A stretch of 64,000 nt of DNA from an uncultured Rhodospirillales bacterium (GCA_903856295.1 CAIOBP010000254.1:1-64000); one strand, 5' to 3'; counted from the stretch's first letter, positions 16,828-25,265 are shown. The notes: generated by a model not told the origin, from the letters alone. Program-made: numbers and translations.

Positions 16828-17726
16828 GGCTTGGCTCCGCGCGCCGCCAGCCGGGCCGCCGCCTTTTTGCCGAGATAGGCCTCGATCACCGCCGGGTCGG
16901 TCCGCACCTCGGCCGGCGCCCCCCCGGCGATGCGGCGGCCGAAATTGAGCACCGTCAACTGGTCGCACAACTCCATGACGAAGCCCATGTCGTGTTCGAC
17001 CAGCAGCAGCGTCACCCCGCGCTCGCGCACCCGGCGCAGCAAGCGGGCGAGATCGGCGGTCTCATGGGGATTCATGCCGGCGGCGGGCTCGTCGAGCAGC
17101 ATCAGCCGGGGGCGGGAGGCCAGACCGCGCGCGATTTCCAGCCGCCGCTGCTCGCCATAGGCGAGATCGCCGGCGCGCTCGCCGGCCCGCCCGGCCAGCC
17201 CGACGAACTCCAGCAACTCCAGCGCCTCGACGGCCACCGCCCGCTCCTCGGCCCGGTAGCGCGGCAGGTCGAACAGGCAGTGCCAGACCGGCGCGCTCAG
17301 CCGGGCGTGCGCCCCCGCCGCCACGGTTTCCAGCACGCTCATATCCTCGAACATCCGGATGTTTTGAAAGGTGCGGGCGATGCCCAGCCCGGCGCGGGCA
17401 TGAACCGGCAGGCGCACGATCTCCCGGCCGCCGAACACGATCGCGCCCTCGTCCGCCGGCACCAGTCCGGAAATCAGGTTGAACAGGGTGGTCTTGCCGG
17501 CGCCGTTGGGGCCGATCAGCCCGTGCACCGTCCCCTCCTCCACCGCGAAGCCGACCCCGGCCACCGCCACCAGCCCCCGGAAGTGCTTGCTCAGCCCCGA
17601 CACCCGCAGCAGCGCGCCCCTGCTTTCCGTCTGCTCGCTCATATCTCCCGGTCGCTCGCTCACGTTTCCCAGTCGCCCACTCAGCCCTTCCGGTCGCTCG
17701 CTCATATCTCCCGGTCGCTCGCTCAT
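16824..17726 (-). CDS. livG: Branched-chain amino acid ABC transporter ATPase LivG with repeated N-terminus
   Basis: 300-residue ABC ATPase with Walker A GPNGAGKTT, the LivG-type region ARTFQNIRMFEDMSV, signature LAYGEQRRLEIARGL, Walker B MLLDEPAAGMNP and LLVEHDMGFVM. The first roughly 35 residues are an unusual run of four 7-residue units related to MSERPGD, encoded by 21-bp tandem repeats at 17643-17726. They precede the normal family start near GALLRVSGLSKHF. ATG 17726 is preceded by GTGGAGGG; later units also offer ATG or GTG starts. It is separated from livM by an opposite-strand small gene. Confidence 0.92.
   Translation of the reverse strand: MSERPGDMSERPEGLSGRLGNVSERPGDMSEQTESRGALLRVSGLSKHFRGLVAVAGVGFAVEEGTVHGLIGPNGAGKTTLFNLISGLVPADEGAIVFGGREIVRLPVHARAGLGIARTFQNIRMFEDMSVLETVAAGAHARLSAPVWHCLFDLPRYRAEERAVAVEALELLEFVGLAGRAGERAGDLAYGEQRRLEIARGLASRPRLMLLDEPAAGMNPHETADLARLLRRVRERGVTLLLVEHDMGFVMELCDQLTVLNFGRRIAGGAPAEVRTDPAVIEAYLGKKAAARLAARGAKP
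17643..17726 (-). repeat. 21-bp tandem repeat at the 5' end of livG (4 units)
   Basis: Four in-frame 21-base units encode MSERPGD, MSERPEG, LSGRLGN and VSERPGD; the start of a fifth (MSEQTE) follows. Units 1 and 4 are nearly identical. Each begins with ATG, ATG, CTG and GTG respectively, and units end in GGGAGAT or similar. A new start codon is therefore offered at every repeat. Confidence 0.9.
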
Positions 17727-17809
17727 GGCGCCCTCCACGGGTGGACTTGGGGCGCGAACTGGATTAATCTTGTCGACGGAACCGCTTCGTTGTCCATCGG
17801 AACGCCATC

Positions 17810-18040
17810 ATGACCGCGATTGCCCTGATCAAGCTTCAGAAGGCCGGGTTCTCCCAGGATCAGGTCGAGGCGCTGGCCGAATATCTCGACACCCAGGCCG
17901 CGACCAAGGCCGACATCGCGATGCTGGAACTGAAGCTCGCCGAGGCCAAGACCGAGCTGATCAAATGGGTGGTCGGGGTCGCCTTCGGACAGGCGATGCT
18001 GCTGGCCATCGCCAAGATGTTCGGCGCCGGGCATTCTTGA
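17810..18040 (+). CDS. Small coiled-coil membrane protein, CCDC90/DUF1640-like
   Basis: 76 residues: an amphipathic helix (LQKAGFSQDQVEALAEYL), a charged heptad-like helix (TKADIAMLELKLAEAKTELI) and a C-terminal hydrophobic segment (VVGVAFGQAMLLAIAKMF). This layout is that of the DUF1640/CCDC90-like family of short coiled-coil plus single-TM proteins, often found near toxin or mobile genes. It is encoded on the plus strand between livG and livM, which are on the minus strand, leaving 83 bases to the livG start and 8 bases to the livM stop. The role is unknown. Confidence 0.75.
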   Translation: MTAIALIKLQKAGFSQDQVEALAEYLDTQAATKADIAMLELKLAEAKTELIKWVVGVAFGQAMLLAIAKMFGAGHS

Positions 18041-18048
18041 TCGCCCAC

Positions 18049-18897
18049 TCATGGCGCCCCTCCCAGCCGTTTCATCCGCCAGGGCAGCAGGCCGCGCGGC
18101 AGGAACAGCACCACCAGCACGATGATCAGGCCGTTGAAGACGCCACGGAAATCGTGGAGCGGCCGCAGCAGTTCGGGCAGGGCGGTCAGCACCAGGGCGC
18201 CGATCACCGGTCCGAGCGGCGAGCCGGTGCCGCCGAGAATGGCGAAGCTCAGGATGGTCACGGCGTTTTCGAAGGCATATTCGTTGGGGCTGATGAAGGT
18301 CGAGGAGTGCGCCGACAGCGCCCCGGCCAGCCCGGCCAGCGCCGCCGAGGCCAGCAGCGCCCCCAGATGGTAGGCCGGGAGATTGATCCCGATCACCGCG
18401 GCGGCGGTCTGGTCGGAGCGCATCGCCTCCATCGCCCGGCCGAAACGCGAGCGTCCGACCAGGAAACAGCCGGCCAGCGCCGCACCCAGCAACGCCAGAA
18501 TCATCCAGCTGTCGGTGCGGTCGCGAATGCCGCTCAGCCCCAGCGCGCCGCCGGTGATCTCGGCATTGACGTAGACCACCCGCAGCACCTCGCCCAAACC
18601 GATGGTGGCGATGGCCAGATAGACCCCGGTCAGACGCAGGGTCGGCAGGCCGATCAGAGCGGCGGCCAGCGCTGGCACCAGCGCCGAGCCGGCCAGCACC
18701 AGCGCGAAGGGCAGTCCGGTGTGCAGCGACAGCAGCGCGCCGGTATAGGCCCCCAGCCCCATGAACGCCGCCTGGCCGAGCGATAATTGCCCGACCGCCA
18801 GCACCACATACATCGAGAGCGCCAGCAGGCCGTTGATGCCCAGCGAATGGATCAGGGTCTGGTAGGTCCAGAGGACATCGTCGAGCCACACCGGCAT
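18049..18897 (-). CDS. livM: Branched-chain amino acid ABC transporter permease LivM
   Basis: 282-residue permease with about eight to ten hydrophobic segments. The LivM signatures are YVVLAVGQLSLGQAAFMGLG, the coupling-loop region SRFGRAMEAMRSDQTAAAVIG and VTILSFAILGGTGSPLGPVIG. ATG 18897 starts 4 bases after the livH stop. Partner of LivH in the membrane channel. The periplasmic binding protein (LivJ/K) is not encoded in this window. Confidence 0.93.
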   Translation of the reverse strand: MPVWLDDVLWTYQTLIHSLGINGLLALSMYVVLAVGQLSLGQAAFMGLGAYTGALLSLHTGLPFALVLAGSALVPALAAALIGLPTLRLTGVYLAIATIGLGEVLRVVYVNAEITGGALGLSGIRDRTDSWMILALLGAALAGCFLVGRSRFGRAMEAMRSDQTAAAVIGINLPAYHLGALLASAALAGLAGALSAHSSTFISPNEYAFENAVTILSFAILGGTGSPLGPVIGALVLTALPELLRPLHDFRGVFNGLIIVLVVLFLPRGLLPWRMKRLGGAP

Positions 18898-18901
18898 GGG
18901 G

Positions 18902-19783
18902 TCAGGCCCTCGTGACGCGGGCGCGGCCGAGCAGGCCGCTGGGTTTCAGCCACAGCACCAGCACCATCAGGGTGAAGGCGACGCCGTCCTTGACCATGGA
19001 ATCGATGTAGCCCGCCGCCATCACCTCGGCGACCCCGAGCAGCAGGCCGGCGGCCACCGCGCCCCGGACATCGCCCAGCCCGCCGATGATGATCACCGCG
19101 AAGCCGCGCAGCATCATGAATTCGCCCATGTAGGGCTGAATGGCGTTCTGGTTGAGCCCGATCAGCACCCCGGCGGCCCCGGCCAGCAGACCCGAGAGCA
19201 GCGAGGCCAGCATTTCGGTGCGTGGCACGTTGATGGCCATCAGCCGGGCGGCGTCCTCGTTTTCGGCGACGGCGCGCAGGGCCAGACCGAGCCGGGTCCG
19301 GCTCAGCAGCAGCCACAGCCCGATGACCATGATCGCGGTGGTGACCACGATCAGGATTTGCGCCGCCCCCAGCCGGACCTCGCCGAAGGTCAGCGCCGCG
19401 CCCGGCAGGGTGCCGATGGGAAAACGCCGGATTTCCGTGCCCAGCCCCATCGAGAGCAGCGAGTAGAGCAGCAGCACCGCCCCCAGCGTCACCATCAGCG
19501 AGGACAGCTCGGGCGCCCGCGCCCGGCGCAGCGGCGTCAACAGCGCGGTGTCGATGATCACCGCCAGCACCCCGGCGGCCAGCATGCCCAGCGGCAACGC
19601 CAGCCAGATCGACAGCCCCAGCGTCCGGCAGGCCGCCAGCGCCACCAGCGCCCCGGCGGTGAAGTAAAAGCCATAGGTCAGGTTCAGCACCTTCAGAACC
19701 CCGAACATCAGGGTGAAGCCAAGTGCGAACAACGCATAGGTGGCACCAAGGACCAGGCCATTGGCAAGCTGCTGGGCGAACAT
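18902..19783 (-). CDS. livH: Branched-chain amino acid ABC transporter permease LivH
   Basis: 293-residue permease starting at ATG 19783 (MFAQQLANGL). It has the family N-terminus GATYALFALGFTLMFGVLKV, the coupling loop RTRLGLALRAVAENEDAARL and GFAVIIIGGLGDVRGAVAAG. The frame stays open upstream, but the extra Arg-rich stretch is not protein-like. First gene of livHM-GF. The Shine-Dalgarno is weak (CTCCGAAG). Confidence 0.92.
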   Translation of the reverse strand: MFAQQLANGLVLGATYALFALGFTLMFGVLKVLNLTYGFYFTAGALVALAACRTLGLSIWLALPLGMLAAGVLAVIIDTALLTPLRRARAPELSSLMVTLGAVLLLYSLLSMGLGTEIRRFPIGTLPGAALTFGEVRLGAAQILIVVTTAIMVIGLWLLLSRTRLGLALRAVAENEDAARLMAINVPRTEMLASLLSGLLAGAAGVLIGLNQNAIQPYMGEFMMLRGFAVIIIGGLGDVRGAVAAGLLLGVAEVMAAGYIDSMVKDGVAFTLMVLVLWLKPSGLLGRARVTRA

Positions 19784-20092
19784 ACTTCGGAGAGTACGCA
19801 AATGAACGGCCAACGGCAAGCCGGGCGATTGGCGCGATCTCCCCGATCCGGACCATCGCGCCTCCCGCACAACCGCCGGACGCCGTCGGTGCGGGATCCG
19901 GACGCCGTCGGCGCGGGATAAGGTGACCGATAGTAATCGCACCGACCCGGGGAGATATTTTGCTAAAATTATAGATATCGGGTGTTCGGTCATGGCACTT
20001 GACCTGGGTTTGGCTTTTTATTAACCTAAATCTGCCCAGGATGGTCGCCGGAACATGCCGAGCCAACACCATCGGGGAACGGAGGTTGAAAC
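19784..20092. other. Divergent intergenic region with a 22-bp direct repeat
   Basis: 309 bases between livH and the ADP-ribosylglycohydrolase gene, presumably holding both promoters. Two 22-base direct repeats (19876-19897 and 19898-19919, one mismatch, unit starting CCGGACGCCGTCGG) lie in tandem. An AT-rich stretch follows at 19960-20030. A candidate promoter for the rightward gene is TTGACC (19999-20004), 17 bases, TAACCT (20022-20027), which is weak. No ORF is supported here. Confidence 0.6.
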
Positions 20093-21259
20093 GTGATAGT
20101 GCTGCCCGACGGTTCGCTGGCTTTCCCGTGGCAGTTCAGCTTCTGGCAACTCGGCCGTACGCCGATCGCCGAAAGCACCATGTTCACCGAGTGGTACGAC
20201 CTCTGGCTGTCCGCCTTTCTGCCGGTCCGCCCGCCGCCGCCCCGCGAGCGCTTGGCCGGCAGCCTGATCGGCCAGTGCCTGGGCGATGCCCTGGGGTTCG
20301 TGGTCGATGGTCATTCCTGCGAGGTCTGCCAGGAATATGTCGAGGAAATCCTGCTGACCGACAAGGCCGGCACCATCGGCCGCTCGCCCCACCCTTTCGG
20401 CCAATATACCGATGACTCCCAGCTCGTGCGCGAGCTGATGGAAAGCTACATCGCCTGTCGCGGCTTCGATGCCGGGGACTACAGCCGCCGCATCGCCGCC
20501 CTGTTCAGCGAACAGCGGGTGGTCGGGCGCGGTCGGGCCACCACCGAGGCCGCCGCCCGGTTGGCCCGGGGCGTGCACTGGACCCGCTCGGGCGTTCCCG
20601 CTCCCTATGCCGGCAACGGCGCCGCCACCCGCGCCGCGCCGATCGGCTGGATGTATTCCCGCAGCGACGAGGATCTGGTGCGGGCGGCGCGCGATCAGGC
20701 CCGGATCACCCATACCGACCCGCGGGCGGTGGCCGGTTCGGTCGCGATCGCCGGGGCCGTCGGCATCGCCCTGCGCACCATGCCGGGAACCCTCAAGGCC
20801 GACCGCCTGATCGAACGGCTGGCGCGCTGGGTCAAGCCGGTCGACGCCGGGTTCGCCACCGAGATCGACCGCCTGCACACACTGCGCCTGCGCGACCCCG
20901 AGGATGCCTTGTGGCTGATCAGCCGCACCGGCCTCCGGTCGGGAGAGAATGAAGCCGCCGGCCGCTGGCCCGCCGCCGAGGGCACCATCTCGCCCTTCGT
21001 CATTCCCAGCGTGCTGTGGAGCCTGTACAGCTTCCTGCGCTCGCCCGACGATTACATGGGGGCGATCTGCATCGCGATTTCCGGGGGCGGCGACGCCGAC
21101 ACCACCGCCGCCATGACCGGCGCCATCAGCGGCGCCTATCTCGGGCTGGAGGCGATCCCGCGGCCGCTGGCCGAACGCCTGGAGGATTGCGGCACCTGGG
21201 ACTTCCGCTCCCTGCTGTCGCTGGCCGATGACTTTTACGGCGTGCTGACCCGAACTTAA
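20093..21259 (+). CDS. ADP-ribosylglycohydrolase family protein
   Basis: 388 residues. The enzyme family removes ADP-ribose from proteins using a two-metal site. It shows GSLIGQCLGDALGF near residue 55, FGQYTDDSQL (the T-D-D metal motif), NGAATRAAPIGW, and the C-terminal GGDADTTAAMTGAISGAYLG that completes the metal site. It is longer than DraG (about 290 residues), and no nif or draT genes are near, so its target is unknown. GTG 20093 has GGAGG nine bases upstream. The first 45 residues are an extra, aromatic-rich N-terminus. Confidence 0.9.
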   Translation: MIVLPDGSLAFPWQFSFWQLGRTPIAESTMFTEWYDLWLSAFLPVRPPPPRERLAGSLIGQCLGDALGFVVDGHSCEVCQEYVEEILLTDKAGTIGRSPHPFGQYTDDSQLVRELMESYIACRGFDAGDYSRRIAALFSEQRVVGRGRATTEAAARLARGVHWTRSGVPAPYAGNGAATRAAPIGWMYSRSDEDLVRAARDQARITHTDPRAVAGSVAIAGAVGIALRTMPGTLKADRLIERLARWVKPVDAGFATEIDRLHTLRLRDPEDALWLISRTGLRSGENEAAGRWPAAEGTISPFVIPSVLWSLYSFLRSPDDYMGAICIAISGGGDADTTAAMTGAISGAYLGLEAIPRPLAERLEDCGTWDFRSLLSLADDFYGVLTRT

Positions 21260-21332
21260 GGTTACCAAAGACTCCCGGCCTGTGGCGGGGTCAAAGGCCG
21301 GCGCCCTTTGATGCCTTGCTGCGCCCTACGCC

Positions 21333-21722
21333 TCAGCTCCGCCCCCCGCGCTGCAAGGCCGCCAGAAACGGCGTCGCATAACGGGACTTCTTCTTTTTCT
21401 TGCCGTCGGCCGGGGCCTCCCCGCTCAGGCTCGAGGCGATCGATTTCAGCGACACCTTGGTCCGCTCGGCGCTGGCGTTCTGCTGGGCGATGGCGATGGC
21501 ATCCTTGCTGATCGCCAGCTTGACCTCGGGCTCGATGTCGTCGAAGGCGATTTTGGCCAGCGAAAACAGCCGATAAGACGGTGACTCAAGGTACTGGCGC
21601 AAGACGCGCACCGAGGTCGCCAACTCGCTCGCCTCTTTTTCCGGCTGCGCCTCGATGGCCTGAATCAACAGATTGACCGCATCCCGGTCATGCTCATCAA
21701 GCTCTTGAATCGATATCGCCAT
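21333..21722 (-). CDS. Conserved hypothetical protein, paralog of the 57675 gene
   Basis: 129 residues: an acidic helical N-terminus, a central block SVRVLRQYLES and IAFDDIEPEVKLAISKDAIA, and a Lys-rich tail. The central block aligns by eye with the protein at 57675-58061 (ALRQVLAS, AFSTLDPEVKRQVAVDATAKA). No function is recognised. It lies 23 bases downstream of yajQ on the same strand and may be cotranscribed with it. Confidence 0.7.
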   Translation of the reverse strand: MAISIQELDEHDRDAVNLLIQAIEAQPEKEASELATSVRVLRQYLESPSYRLFSLAKIAFDDIEPEVKLAISKDAIAIAQQNASAERTKVSLKSIASSLSGEAPADGKKKKKSRYATPFLAALQRGGRS

Positions 21723-21745
21723 GATGCCTCGTCACCGCTGGAGCC

Positions 21746-22231
21746 TCAATCCCTGAAATTAAGGTACTGCAAGGGTTGTTCAATGTTTAGCTCCTTAATC
21801 AAACGAATGGTAGCCTGAAGATCGTCGATCTTCTTGGCGGTGACCCGCAATTCGTCGCCCTGGATCGCCACCTGGACCTTGGACTTGCTGTCCTTGACCG
21901 CCTTGACGATCTGCTTGGCCAGATCCTTGTCGATGCCCTGGCGGATGGTCACCTCCTGGCGCACGCTGTTGCCCGCCGCCTTCTCCACCTTGCCGAACTC
22001 GAGGGCGCCGACGTCGAGTTTGCGCCGGGTCAGATGGACCCGCAGCAACTCATGCATCTGTTTCAACTTCAGATCGTCATCGGCCAGAATCGTGACGATA
22101 GTCTCGGCCCGTTCGATCGAACATTTGGCGCCCTTGAAATCGAAGCGCTGGCCGACCTCGCGGCGCACACCATCGAGGGCATTATCGACTTCGTGAACAT
22201 CGGTCTTGGAAACGACATCAAAGGACGGCAT
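21746..22231 (-). CDS. yajQ: YajQ family nucleotide-binding protein
   Basis: 161 residues, the usual YajQ length. The start MPSFDVVSKTDVHEVDNALD and the end LQATIRLIKELNIEQPLQYL NFRD (shown in two pieces) are near-consensus for the family. The segment RFDFKGAKCSIE is the conserved core. Members bind nucleotides, and some bind cyclic di-GMP. No signal or membrane segment. Confidence 0.95.
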   Translation of the reverse strand: MPSFDVVSKTDVHEVDNALDGVRREVGQRFDFKGAKCSIERAETIVTILADDDLKLKQMHELLRVHLTRRKLDVGALEFGKVEKAAGNSVRQEVTIRQGIDKDLAKQIVKAVKDSKSKVQVAIQGDELRVTAKKIDDLQATIRLIKELNIEQPLQYLNFRD

Positions 22232-22350
22232 GATCCGGCTCCGTTACGGTCTTGCTGTGATCGGGGCTTGGGCCGGTATTACAGCACGCCCACCCACCCA
22301 TGGTACCGGAACTCGCGCTCCAGCGCCATCAACTCGGAGGAACTTCGCGC

Positions 22351-22797
22351 ATGCCTTACCTGGATCGGGCCGGCTTCATCGGCCTGCTGAACTCGCTGGG
22401 CGCCGAGAACGAAACCGAAGTGCTGGCCGCCGCCCGGGAAATCCAGCGCCGCCTCGAGGCCGCCGAGACCGCATGGCCGGACCTGTTGACCCCCCCGCCC
22501 GAGGATGGCGAAGAGTCCGGGGCCGGGGGCGGCGGTTTCGAAATCCGGGATCCGGGCCGCGAGCCCCGGCCCGCCCTGCCCGGTTTGCCGCCGCTGTCGG
22601 AGCGGCTGACCGTGATCTATGCGGAAGAGCTGAACCTGATCGAGTCCCTGCTGCGGCGCAGCAATCTCAGCCCCGAGACCCGGCAGGAACTCACCGCGAT
22701 GCGCGCCGACATCGCCGAGGACGACTTCGCCGACATGGATCGCACCTATCTGCGCGATCTGGCCGCCCGCCTCAACGCCCGCGACCGCGAGGATTGA
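22351..22797 (+). CDS. Hypothetical protein, helical with Gly/Pro-rich linker
   Basis: 148 residues from ATG 22351, chosen because GGAGGAA lies ten bases upstream. An N-terminal helical part (LDRAGFIGLLNSLGAENETE) and a C-terminal helical part (SERLTVIYAEELNLIESLL) flank an acidic Gly/Pro-rich linker. No known family is recognised. It is convergent with the TerB-like gene, with stops only 3 bases apart. Confidence 0.65.
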   Translation: MPYLDRAGFIGLLNSLGAENETEVLAAAREIQRRLEAAETAWPDLLTPPPEDGEESGAGGGGFEIRDPGREPRPALPGLPPLSERLTVIYAEELNLIESLLRRSNLSPETRQELTAMRADIAEDDFADMDRTYLRDLAARLNARDRED

Positions 22798-22800
22798 GCC

Positions 22801-23205
22801 CTACAGCACCATGTGCCGGGCGCGGGCGCCGCGCTCGATCGCGGTGGAGACCAGACTGTCCAGCCCGAGCTTGTCGCGCAGCATTTCCAGCAGGCGCAAC
22901 TCCTCCAGGCTGGCGTCGTGATCGGATGCCACGATATCGCAGCCGACGGCATAGGCGGTTTCATAGAGCTTGAGCGGCAACCGGGCCTTGATCACCTCGA
23001 GAGCCTTGTCGAGCCCGCGCGGATCGGCGAGCATTTTCAAGCACTCCTCGGTCATCTCGGGCAGCCGGTGAAAATCGAAGCCCTTGAACACCGGCAGATA
23101 CCGCACGTTCTCGCCAATGGTGTTCAACTCGTCGTCACTCATGTTGCCGTCGGAAGCCGATAGCAAAACCATGGTGTAAATCAAGGCGCTGTGATGGTCG
23201 ACCAT
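22801..23205 (-). CDS. TerB-like tellurite-resistance-family protein
   Basis: 134 residues from ATG 23205, which has GGTGGGGAAAG upstream. It resembles the TerB fold: two helical repeats each with an acidic motif, ASDGNMSDDELNTI and ASDHDASLEELRLLEML. The tail is DKLGLDSLVSTAIERG. Proteins of this kind bind metal through the DG/DH acidic motifs and sit near membrane stress systems; no other ter genes are here. The frame opens further upstream, but the extra residues look non-coding. Confidence 0.8.
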   Translation of the reverse strand: MVDHHSALIYTMVLLSASDGNMSDDELNTIGENVRYLPVFKGFDFHRLPEMTEECLKMLADPRGLDKALEVIKARLPLKLYETAYAVGCDIVASDHDASLEELRLLEMLRDKLGLDSLVSTAIERGARARHMVL

Positions 23206-23407
23206 TGCTTTCTTTCCCCACCCGTCGGTTTCCCCCGACATCTCCGGAAGCATGACGCCCGCCGGAGCCAAAGGTCAAGGATGACGGGTCTTCGGCATGA
23301 AGGAATGGTGACATCTGACAGGGGCGCCGGTAGCGTTCCGATGATGATCGTGAGCTTCGCCGCGCCATCATCAGTGTTTCACCACAAATAAAGATCGGGC
23401 CATCGTC

Positions 23408-24562
23408 ATGCACTGTCTGATGATCGACTTGACCGACGCCCCCGGCGCCTGGGGCAAGGTCATGCTCGCGGACATGGCGAAAGCGCTGTCGCGCCAGGGC
23501 GTGGCCGTGACCGCGGCCCTCGACGCCGCATCGGCGCAAACCGCGATCCCGGCGTTCCTCGCGGCGCTGGAGCCGGAGCAGCGCTTTCTGCTGATCGACG
23601 GCAACTGCCGCGCCAACAAGATGATCCGCGATCCGCGCGCCCTGCGCTTTTCGTTCATGGTCGATCACCCGGCCTATCACATTGCCAACTTTGTCCAGGC
23701 CAGCACGGCGATGCTGCTGGGGTTCGTCGATGAAAGCCACCTGGAGGCCGCCGACCGCTTCGGATTGCCCTTTCCCAAGCTGTTCTTTCCCCATGCCGGG
23801 CCGGAGCCGGACAGTGCCCCCGAGCCGATCCGCGACCGGCCGATCGACCTCCTGATCAGCGCCAGTCTCGAGGACCCGCTCTCGGACGCGGCCTGGCGGG
23901 CGGCCAACCCCGGTGTGCCCGAGATCGTGGCCAGCGCACTGCTCGACGCCGCGGACCAGCTCTCGACGACGCTGACCACCTGCCTAGCCGCCTGGGACGA
24001 CGCCTGCCGGCGCCGGGGCTTCGACCACCGCGCGGCGCTCACGATCGCCACCCTGTGCCAGATCATCGCGACCATCGAGCGGATCGCCAGCGCCCGGCGC
24101 CGCCAGCACGTGCTGGCGGGCTTGCCCGAGGCCCTCGCGATTCACGTGGTGACGCCCAAGCTCCCCGCCTATCTCGCGGGGCACCCCGGGCTGGTCAGCC
24201 ATGGCCCGGCGCCGTTTTCCACGGTCATCGGCCTGATGAAGCACAGCAAAATCCTGGTGAACTGTCTGGCGAAGTACAGTCGGGGCTCGCACGAGCGTAT
24301 CTGGTACGCCATGGCCGCCGGATGCGTCGTCGCCACCGACCAAAGCCGGTTCCTGGAGCGCGATTTCAGCCATCGCTACAATATCCTGTTTCTGCCCTGG
24401 GGGCCGGACCAGCAGGCCTTTCGCCATGATCTGGTCAATCTGGTGCGCAATTCGTCACAACTCACCGCGATTCACTATGCCGCCATGCCGATTTACGCAC
24501 GCCACCACAGCTGGGACCAGCGGGTGGAACCGCTGGTCGCGCTGCTGCGGCAGGCGTCATGA
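23408..24562 (+). CDS. Glycosyltransferase-like protein (CgeB-type C-terminus)
   Basis: 384 residues with two Rossmann-like halves. The C-terminal half has a nucleotide-sugar-site pattern (MKHSKILVNCLAKYSRGSHER and WYAMAAGCVVATDQ) as in CgeB/GT4-like enzymes of unknown acceptor. The N-terminal half (KALSRQGVAVTAALDAASA, FLLIDGNCRANKM) is divergent. No signal peptide. It may glycosylate a surface or flagellar component, but nothing adjacent shows the substrate. Confidence 0.7.
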   Translation: MHCLMIDLTDAPGAWGKVMLADMAKALSRQGVAVTAALDAASAQTAIPAFLAALEPEQRFLLIDGNCRANKMIRDPRALRFSFMVDHPAYHIANFVQASTAMLLGFVDESHLEAADRFGLPFPKLFFPHAGPEPDSAPEPIRDRPIDLLISASLEDPLSDAAWRAANPGVPEIVASALLDAADQLSTTLTTCLAAWDDACRRRGFDHRAALTIATLCQIIATIERIASARRRQHVLAGLPEALAIHVVTPKLPAYLAGHPGLVSHGPAPFSTVIGLMKHSKILVNCLAKYSRGSHERIWYAMAAGCVVATDQSRFLERDFSHRYNILFLPWGPDQQAFRHDLVNLVRNSSQLTAIHYAAMPIYARHHSWDQRVEPLVALLRQAS

Positions 24563-24650
24563 CACACGGAACATCGCCCGGAACACCAGATGTGCGCCCG
24601 GCCAAAATGTGCTATTTCAACGGTGACGGTGACGAGCAGGAGAACGGACC

Positions 24651-24953
24651 ATGAGTGTCAGACAGAGTGCGTACCTTCTCGCCCTCGGCCTCTCGCTTGG
24701 GGCCTGCGCGGCCGGCGCTCCCGGCGGACAGGGCGGCGTCGACGCCAGCTGGGACCGTCCGGCCCCGGCGCTCACCCCCTCGCAAAGCGCCCTGAGGCGC
24801 AACCAGGACAGAGCCAGAGCCTGGAGGCAGGACGGCGAAGACACCGCTTCGCCCGGCACCGAACGCCAACCGGGGCAGGCGCCGACGGAGGCCTTGTCGC
24901 CGGACGCCTTGAAGATGCTCCAGGATCAGGCCCGGTTCTGGATGAAGCCGTAG
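24651..24953 (+). CDS. Small lipoprotein
   Basis: 100 residues with a signal peptide ending in the lipobox LSLGAC (lipid-bearing Cys at residue 19). The mature part is short, polar and probably disordered, rich in Gln, Arg and Pro. GAGCAGGAGAACGG precedes the ATG. The function is unknown; it follows the glycosyltransferase gene by 88 bases. Confidence 0.75.
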   Translation: MSVRQSAYLLALGLSLGACAAGAPGGQGGVDASWDRPAPALTPSQSALRRNQDRARAWRQDGEDTASPGTERQPGQAPTEALSPDALKMLQDQARFWMKP

Positions 24954-25076
24954 CCCCCGCCAGCGCCGAAACGCCCCCGCGTGAAATGTTCCAGAGTGTG
25001 ATCCCCCGCACTGTCCGGCTCGACACGGCCTGATACAGTGAAGATACGGAATCCTCAGAGATGAACGGACACGACC

Positions 25077-25223
25077 GTGACACAGCTGCCGCCGCCACCA
25101 TGGGCCATCAAAGGCTATGAAGAGGCCGATCGCTCGGGCTTCGAGCGGAGCATGCTGTTGGGCTCGGCCATTGGTGTCCTGAGCGCCATCCTGATCTTTT
25201 GTATCTATTACGGCCTTCAGTAA
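25077..25223 (+). CDS. 48-residue single-pass membrane peptide
   Basis: A GTG-started frame of 48 residues: a proline-rich start (TQLPPPPWAIKGYEEADRSG), then one hydrophobic helix (MLLGSAIGVLSAILIFCIYY) and a stop at 25221. The clean N-in or C-in layout and the lack of an overlapping better frame argue for a real small gene. No strong Shine-Dalgarno is seen, and the family is not recognised. Confidence 0.5.
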   Translation: MTQLPPPPWAIKGYEEADRSGFERSMLLGSAIGVLSAILIFCIYYGLQ

Positions 25224-25265
25224 CGCCGCTGACGTTTTGTTTAGAAATACTACCGCGCGCCGTCC

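Noticed and set aside
20093-21259. DraG, the nitrogenase reductase-activating enzyme
   Set aside because: It is about 90 residues longer than DraG, and no draT or nif genes are nearby.
22801-23205. Tellurite resistance operon
   Set aside because: Only one TerB-like gene occurs; terA, terC, terD and others are absent, so no resistance operon is called.
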